Below, piece after piece: positions 57,382 through 64,000 of a DNA stretch of 64,000 nucleotides. Origin of the DNA: Xylaria sp. FL1777. Its lineage: Eukaryota > Ascomycota > Sordariomycetes > Xylariales > Xylariaceae. Positions within the stretch are counted from its first letter, which is position 1. The number at the start of each line of letters is the position of its first letter. The stretch lies in the NCBI GenBank assembly GCA_022578965.1, contig MU400695.1:16021-80020 (forward strand), in the 5' to 3' direction. The position numbers and the translations under genes were made by a program. Below the pieces are notes generated by a model that saw only the letters and a program-made list of their open reading frames with translations, had not been told where the DNA came from and did no database searches.

Positions 57382-60300
57382 GGCAATGGAATCCTAGGAG
57401 ACAGCGTGAATGGACCGATGCGCCTCAAGGCGGAGGACAGGCGGTGCCTCTAATGCCCGCTTGTCCTCGTGGGAGCAGGTAACGCGACGGCGATGGAGCT
57501 AACGGTACCGACAGACAGCAATCGCACATCAATCATGTTGAGACATTAAAAAGCAGGCGACAATTTCTCTCCAGGTGGAAAACAAAGCGTCCTAGCCCAA
57601 GATTCACGCAACGCAGCAAAGTGGTCGAATATCGGTAGCAACAGCACAGGGGTTCAAACGAGCGACGAGACGGATTTCGAGGGTTCGGGTCAAAAAAGCG
57701 AGCGACGACATAAAACACGTAAATACCGGACTCCAAGATGCGACTTGAAGTTCGCTTTCGGACGGTCGTCTCTGGGTGTCCCCGACAGGCGTCTACCAAA
57801 AGGTCGGAGTAACCAACAGTGACCAGTCACTCATTCCTCTAGCCAGATCGGAGAGGGGGGGCACAGGCGGGTATCGACAGAGCGACGGCGGCGAAGCGTG
57901 GACGGGAGAGTCGCGATGTGGGAGTCGGAAGGGAGGCTGGCTGGGCTCTGGTGAAGGGGGTGTGGGAGGATGGGAGTGGACGGGCGGCGGTTGCGTCGAG
58001 GGAGTCGATGTCGGAGGCCAAACGGCAGAAGGCGTCCAGTGACGGGCGAGGAGGAGAAAAGGAAAAATAAAGCCCGCTACCTAATTGAAAAAAAAAAACG
58101 CAGGTAGGGCCGAGTACAAGGTGACGGCTCGAGTGCAAGAGGCTATGTTGCACGTATCACGTCTCCCACCGCGGTGGAATAGGTAATAGGTAATAAACCA
58201 AGTGGAAGGGAGGGAGTAGGTAGATTAGAGGTGGGAGGCAATAAGGCCGAGCGAGAGTTGGCCTGGGTGCTGGACGGAGGGCCTGGGAACAACGGGACCT
58301 GGGGTTGGCGGAGCTTCTTGATTGGCAATAGTGCAGTAGGTGTAGGGCAGTCAGTGAGTGGCCCACAGGTCCCTGCGCTAGAGTGCTTCCCCCATCACCT
58401 ACCACCTATAAGTACAGTACCTAAGACCCGGCGGGCACAGTGGCAGCATCCGCCAGAACACACTGTACATATCTGCATGCCTATACCACTTGGGTACTAG
58501 TATGTGTAGGGAGTGTACGCATAGGTACCATCTATCTATCGTGTACGCGGTATCTATGCCAGTATCTATGCCAGGCCTGGCAATCTTACCTAACCGTGCA
58601 AAGCATCTTTTCCTTTTTGGAGGTCGACGGTGCCAGGTGGTGCAGTACGCACCGGCGCGAGGTACGTGTACACACGAAGAAACAATGCAGCCAGTGGTGG
58701 CCCCAGTGAAGCGAGCAGCGTGTTGCAGCAGTCAGAGCGCAGCTCGTCTAATGTACATCCTGCTCGTATACTAGATACTAAGAGGTAAGAGGTAGGTAGG
58801 TAGGTATACATCGTGATGGTTGCCGGCCAGGACGATGTACTGCGTACAGCACAGTATAGCATGCCTTTATCGGTGGGTCTGACAGCTCAATCGGGGCTGT
58901 CTTGGGCGACTGGGGCTGGCTATTGGACAGACTAACCACTGAAGACGAAGTAAGTCGGTACGTACTCATACTTAGGCACTGGAGAAGACCACGGAAAAAG
59001 ACCCATGGAGAAATTGACACGGTGCCAAGGTGGGATGGGGCAGAAATGGGGTGCTCTGGAATGCGGTCTCTCTTGCTGGCTACGGCGACTTGGCCGGCCA
59101 AATAGTGGAGTGCTGCCGACCTTTGGCCAGCGAGTGAGGCATCGCCGTGCCCGCCTCGTCCATCAGCGCATTTACACCTTGCACCGAAGAACACCCGTCA
59201 ACCTTATCTCGCTCTCTGTCTGCTCCCTCCCCAACGTCATCTGTCTACATGTTCACTACCACGTATAGTGGCATACCAGATACATACAATTGTTCGAGGC
59301 TGGCATACCGTGGACTCCCACGGTAGGTAGACGCCAGCATCATCCATCCGCCCGATACCATCCGCCCTGATATATACATAGTATGTGCACAACAATGCCA
59401 GATGCTACGTAAATTCTGAGATCTACCAGCCAGACGCTACATTGGCTCCTTTATACCATATCTACTACATACAACGTATGCATATATGCCTGAGCAGAGA
59501 AAGTAGCCCGGGTTACAATATGCTCCTTCCAGGCACTCCCGCAGCTCAGCTTCGATATGTCCTCGAAACTAATTTTATCTCCAACACCGCTACTCATACA
59601 TACGTGGAACATCTCGCTTCCTCTTTCCACTGCTTATCACCAACCAACACAGTGCTTCCTAGTTTTTGCATTTCGCTCCTCACTCGTGAAGTACTTGGTT
59701 AACCCATGGAGTATGCGTAGGTAGTGAGTGCATGCTTGTCTGAACTTCACGTTTGTGTCCACCGTGACAGAAATGACGGGGCCGTTTGCTCAGACACGCT
59801 CCCACATATTTATGTCGTACTGCCAATCAGAGGAATCACAATACTACTCTTACTCTCGTCTGATCTGTCGTCACTCCTCTCTCGCTCTACATGGTACGTC
59901 GCGTATAGGTTAAGGTTGGGCCGTCCCCTTGGTTCTGCGCCAATTGTCGGGCAAGTATCAATTTAGACACAACTTATCGGCCCGCAACCGTCAGTCATCC
60001 CCTCCACCGTCAAATCCGCCGACCGCACGCCCGCAAGACGATATAATGGTCCGGTCATCATTGGAGCCGTCGTGGCCTGGACTCCTTATCTTGCATCAGT
60101 GTCCTAGCCTCGGCTCCACTGCTGGATTCTTGACTCCTCGAGTCCTCTTCGTAGGTGCGGATTCGTCTCTACTGTTCGGTGTACCCCTCGCTTACACGTG
60201 TAGATAATCATCTTTTAGGTGCTGGACCTGAGTGTCAAGGCATAAAACGCGGCTCCAATTTAGCCTATTCACCGCCATTAGTGGCATCACAGCAGACCTG

Positions 60301-62993
60301 CATAAATTCATTGATCGGTCCATTCCTCGAACCGTTCACTGCCCGCTGCCTGGCAGACCATGAATGTTAGCCTGTATTCCCCCTCAGTCGAACCCCATCT
60401 GTTACTACGAACATCTAAACAGTACCTATGGTTTGTCAAAATCAAGACCGCTGGTTCATGGACCAACGTCCTTTCACCAATGCCGCAACTCATTGGTAAT
60501 GTTTGGATGAGCCTTCTTCGTAGCGTTGACCCACTAGCATACAATTACTAGCCAGCTATCTAAAAGTGCGTCCAGGTATTGTTATTATAATCTTATCTTT
60601 CGATGTAATAGTTACTACCTTATCAGCTCCTCAGAGTCTAATAAACTGAGAAGGAAGTCAAACAGGGTTACAGAAGCCAGTTTACGAGTCTGATACGAGT
60701 GGCTCCATTGCTGGCCTTACTAAGTAAGTCTCAAGAGTAGAGAAAAGCTGAACTCAGTATCCACAGATCATCAACTAGGCGCTTCAGTCGCTCCTCTAGG
60801 TTAGCTACCATATACACACCCCTTATCCGGAGAGATCCGCGCTCCACTTCGGCATTTCTCTACGAAATTTTCCCTCTACTCAGTACATCATCTCGGTCCG
60901 TGTGTGGCACCTCCACCGTCCTAAGACATCTTCTTCCTGGTTCTATAGTCTATTCCGGGATTATCCCTCACTGACAATGTAATATATCAACAGTGTTGCT
61001 CGTCAGACACATTATACTCTCGCTCTCGCTTAATGATGACTAGTACTCGTAAGTTACGGGGGAAGGACCCTCTCTGTGGTGTTGAACGTTATATAGATAT
61101 TCTAGCGTACGCATATATGAGCTCGCAAAGGCACACCGTACAGCGTAAGTCGTCTTGCTTAACAGTGGGCTTAGTCCCATTACATTGTCTAGTTGTATCG
61201 ATCCTTCCAACTGGCTGTGATGAATAACTGTCTTGAGTCTTCCACTTCAGGCCCTACCCTTATTATTTTCATTACTCGCAGTTTTTCTTCATCAAATAAG
61301 CACACCTACCCACTGCCAGGTATCTCACCACGCTCAGGTCCATCCTGATATATGTGTTCCTGTCGATGGGTGTTTTCGTCGAACCATTGATATACACTTG
61401 CCCTATCCACATTACCTGCTAGCTGGTAATCATGGAAATTCTCCGCGATAGAGCCGCTTAGCTTTTTGGTGTAGTGTACAGTGTACAGTATACGTGGGAC
61501 GGCCCTACTGCGGTGAATCTCCACATATCCGGATCCCTGTATGCGTCACTCTGGTTGGCTGTGCAACGCTTGGTCTCCCGCTTTCGGACAAAGCTTCGGC
61601 TGGAGCTATACCTAAAGCAGTAGCACAAGTACCCCGAGTTCATCATCCTCCTCCGCTTCTCGATTCACCCAACGACGAGGTAGACTATACAGGAACACTA
61701 AGGACGCTGTATATCGTCAGAGTTACTAAACTTATCATACTGCCTGCACATCTAGGGCGCAGAGGAGACCTCTTCCCGAGTCGCCAATACCAATCAAGAG
61801 GAAGTCGGCTCTGCTAGTAACACACAAGCTTCTGCTATAACCTTGCATTCTCCTGCGCAGGTACGACATTCATCTTGTTGGTGGCGTTGTTAGGATCGGC
61901 CATGAAACGTGTCACGGCACTCAATGCAGTCGAGAGTGTCTAGCAACTAGGCCCAATGGGAGAATTGATCGTCTCACACGACGACGAGGGCCTTGAGACA
62001 TTACCACCGCCCGGTGCAGCGGCTGTCTACGCAACACGATAACTCGTACAGCAATTGGCGGGCTTGCGACCAGCAAGTTTTGGCGAACCTCAGTGTTTTT
62101 GTTAACACGAAGAGACTTTTATCAGATTTGAGTTACTTCAAAAGTGCATACTTACCTGCACTGTACGAAGCAGAGCGGAGTTCCCCCGTCTGGGGGAATT
62201 AACGATCCGTCCGAGTGCTAGTTCAAGTACTTAGTTCTAGTGTACTCGACGATCTTCAACCCTCATACACCAATTTTCATAGGTGACGTAACTTTTCCCA
62301 GATATCCCCCCCCTTCATCCGTAGCTCAATCTTCTCGGGGAGTTAATATTACCTCCTGCAGTTAAGCAGATCACTTAACAGAAGCTATTTTGCAACCAGA
62401 GACCGAGTGACCTGAAACCACGCGACCTTGACAAACGTTCCAAGTTTATATGGTATACCTATTGATAGCTGAATCATGCCTGAATAAGAATGGGGGCTAT
62501 AGGTAGGCACTAGACGCTAGACCGTGACTAAGGAGAGGGGAGTGCTCCGATATCAAGCACCCTACATATATGCTAGACATATATATCTGCTCTACATGAC
62601 AATACTATCGACTATTGGAATATTGACTTTCAATGTAAATCATCCAGGTAAGACCACGTGTAATATCCGACTAGAATGTCGTTTCATTTATCGACCGCGT
62701 TTCAATCGACGGCACCATTCCTCAGGAAATAACGACTTGTCACCTCTGCTCCCTGGTAGCGAGTGAAGTGGTGAGTGAAGTGGTGAGTGAAGTAGTGAGT
62801 GAGTGGCGCCCACAGCTCTTCCACGTCACTCGCATGCCTGCCGACACCACGGACGGCATCACCCTTTGGCCGCATCGCTTCGGCAACAGCCGTCAGGGGG
62901 GCTCACACACCAAGACTCGATTGGCGGTGTTGCCGTCTCAGCATGAGGTCGTGGTTGTACCCAAATAGGCAATTTTCCAAACCAGCGTCCGGA
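57382..62993. other. Gene-poor stretch, no supported gene
   Basis: It starts with the probable promoter of the F-box gene at 57381. A GC-rich, purine-rich part (57,840-58,060) creates open frames of low-complexity Gly/Arg sequence that are not convincing. One TACTGCGTA copy lies at 58838-58846. Beyond 59 kb the DNA is AT-rich with only short frames. A 12-bp minisatellite lies at 62761-62805. Confidence 0.5.
62761..62805. repeat. GAGTGAAGTGGT 12-bp minisatellite
   Basis: Three tandem copies of GAGTGAAGTGGT (the third with one change), then a partial fourth. Confidence 0.9.
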
Positions 62994-63420
62994 CATGGCG
63001 CTTGGAAAATCAGGGTCATTCCCTCTCCCTCAACCACAACAACCTGTTCCCGGTCCTGGTCCTGTTCGTGTACCTATACCTCCTCGGTGGAGAAAAAAAG
63101 CATGAGGCCACGATCGGCATCAAATGTCGTGATTCGCAGCCACGTGAGGGTAATAACAGGCTGACTTTTTGTGTCTGCTCCTCCGTTATGCAGGACGGAG
63201 TTACTACAACTGGCATCACCAACATTGGAACTCTCACTCGGTCCCGGTGTCTGTCCCGGCGCCTCGAAGGTTCGAAGGTGTCCATCATGCATGCGTGCGT
63301 CGACGCTCCGAAGAAGACCGCCAACAGCTGCACGGCCGTTTCCTCGCTTACGCGTATCGGTTTGGTCGGGACTATGATCGGAGTTATGATGCAGAGCCAC
63401 ATACATACCTACCTACATAG
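62994..63420 (+). CDS. Doubtful spliced ORF of unknown function
   Basis: A coding-like open stretch crosses 62,826-63,149 in one frame with one TAG at about 62966. It can be joined at donor GTAATA (63150) to a second exon at 63194-63420 through a clear-looking acceptor (TTATGCAG) and a CTGAC branch-like site. Exon 2 reads GRSYYNWHHQHWNSHS, then VRRRSEEDRQQLHGRFLAYAYRFGRDYDRSYD, shown in part, which resembles a real protein. No in-frame ATG exists near the first exon; an ATG at 62995 is in another frame. It may be a relic, or a gene whose true start I have missed. No family is recognised. Confidence 0.2.
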
Positions 63421-63907
63421 ACATATGTACATGCATCCCTACGAGTCTGTGACCCATCGATGCGTGCCGGCTCGGGGGATCGGTGTTTCAGTGATGTCGA
63501 CGACGACGACGATCTTCTCGAAGCAATCAGTCCCTATCTACGATTCCATACACTAGTGTACGTGCTCGGAGGGGTTTAACCCGGTCAGGTCCACTTTGAT
63601 CAACGCAACGCAGTCTTGGAATCTACCTACGCAGTATGAGTAGGTAGTATGCGTATACCGGTATATAGGTACTAGGTATATATGTAATCTCCCCATACTG
63701 CAGTAACTGACATGGCAAACAAATATGTGCGACGAAACTCTCTCCCATCGGCCATCGGCCATTGCGTGTGTGTAAGTGGGTAGTGAATGAAAAGGCGACC
63801 AATAATCAAGTGGTCTTAATGAGGTAGTCATGACATCGCAGAGCACACCATACCCACATTAGCAATATAAGAGGTATCGACAGGGCACATTACTTTTTTG
63901 CGCCCAG
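63421..63907. other. Intergenic stretch, no supported gene
   Basis: It holds a reverse TACTGCGTA copy at 63628-63636 within TACCTA runs, and leads to the MITE copy at the window end. No coding frame is supported. Confidence 0.5.
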
Positions 63908-63909
63908 TA

Positions 63910-64000
63910 CGTAGGTTGTGGCCAAAAGTCTGGACCATGCTTAAAAATTATGTACAGTGTATTTATTTACCACTTACGGTAAGTACTTCCCAATTAGGAA
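63910..64000. mobile_element. Diverged MITE copy, truncated by the window end
   Basis: This sequence aligns without large gaps to the first 90 bases of the element at 22047. Shared stretches include AGGTTG, GGCCA, AAGTCTG, TACAGTG and AATTAGGAA, in the same order and almost the same spacing (89 versus 90 bases from AAGG/TAGG to GGAA). It begins with C after a TA dinucleotide (63908-63909), as in the first copy. Identity by eye is roughly two thirds. The rest of the element is outside the window. Confidence 0.75.

Noticed and set aside
57776..58153. Gly/Arg-rich open frames of 88-104 codons
   Set aside because: The region is GC-rich and purine-biased, which removes stops; the predicted peptides are low complexity with no domain.

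Overview
The window looks like nuclear DNA of a filamentous ascomycete (Pezizomycotina, probably Sordariomycetes-like). Its genes are monocistronic and lie on both strands. Introns are mostly 48-171 nt with GT..AG ends and CTNAY branch sites. The proteins are of fungal type: Tim54, Mak21/Noc1, V-ATPase subunit C, APS kinase, a membrane-anchored monothiol glutaredoxin, a Clg1-like cyclin, a mitochondrial prolyl-tRNA synthetase and several F-box proteins. Intergenic DNA is full of TAGGTA/TACCTA runs and microsatellites. I saw no CRISPR array, rRNA gene or convincing tRNA gene.

Layout. 1-14 kb is gene-poor. It holds one decayed F-box relic (about 6.3-7.3 kb), one coding-like ORF (4.3-4.6 kb) and the long leader of the Clg1-like cyclin gene. 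14-24.7 kb carries the cyclin (+), a FAM192A/NIP30-type nuclear protein (+), TIM54 (-), a 310-bp palindromic MITE and an F-box-like gene (+). 24.7-27.6 kb has no gene I can support. 27.6-34 kb carries an APH-family kinase-like protein (+), a Grx6/7-like glutaredoxin (+) and a secreted type-B carboxylesterase (+). 34-49.2 kb is the densest part: mitochondrial ProRS (-) divergent from MAK21 (+), a small unknown protein (-), a DUF6546-like F-box protein (-), a hotdog thioesterase (+), APS kinase (+) and VMA5 (-). 51-57.4 kb carries a large AT-hook protein (+) convergent with an F-box protein (-). 57.4-64 kb is again gene-poor and ends inside a second, diverged copy of the MITE.

The genes do not form a pathway or cluster. 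They are mostly housekeeping genes of mitochondria (Tim54, ProRS, perhaps the thioesterase), ribosome biogenesis (Mak21), sulfur assimilation (APS kinase), vacuolar acidification (Vma5) and redox (Grx). Exon structures given here were derived by hand: reading frames were joined at GT/AG sites and every model was checked to sum to a multiple of three. They are not supported by transcripts.

I found no gene system that I would call new. The signals most worth a second look are: a 9-base motif family TACT(G/T/C)CGTA, at least 20 copies, all outside predicted coding exons; a TA-flanked, fully palindromic MITE with a second copy at the window end; a probable GC-AG intron in the ProRS gene; introns whose retention would truncate the F-box-like and ProRS proteins; and an upstream ORF in the AT-hook gene whose stop codon is rebuilt across the splice junction.
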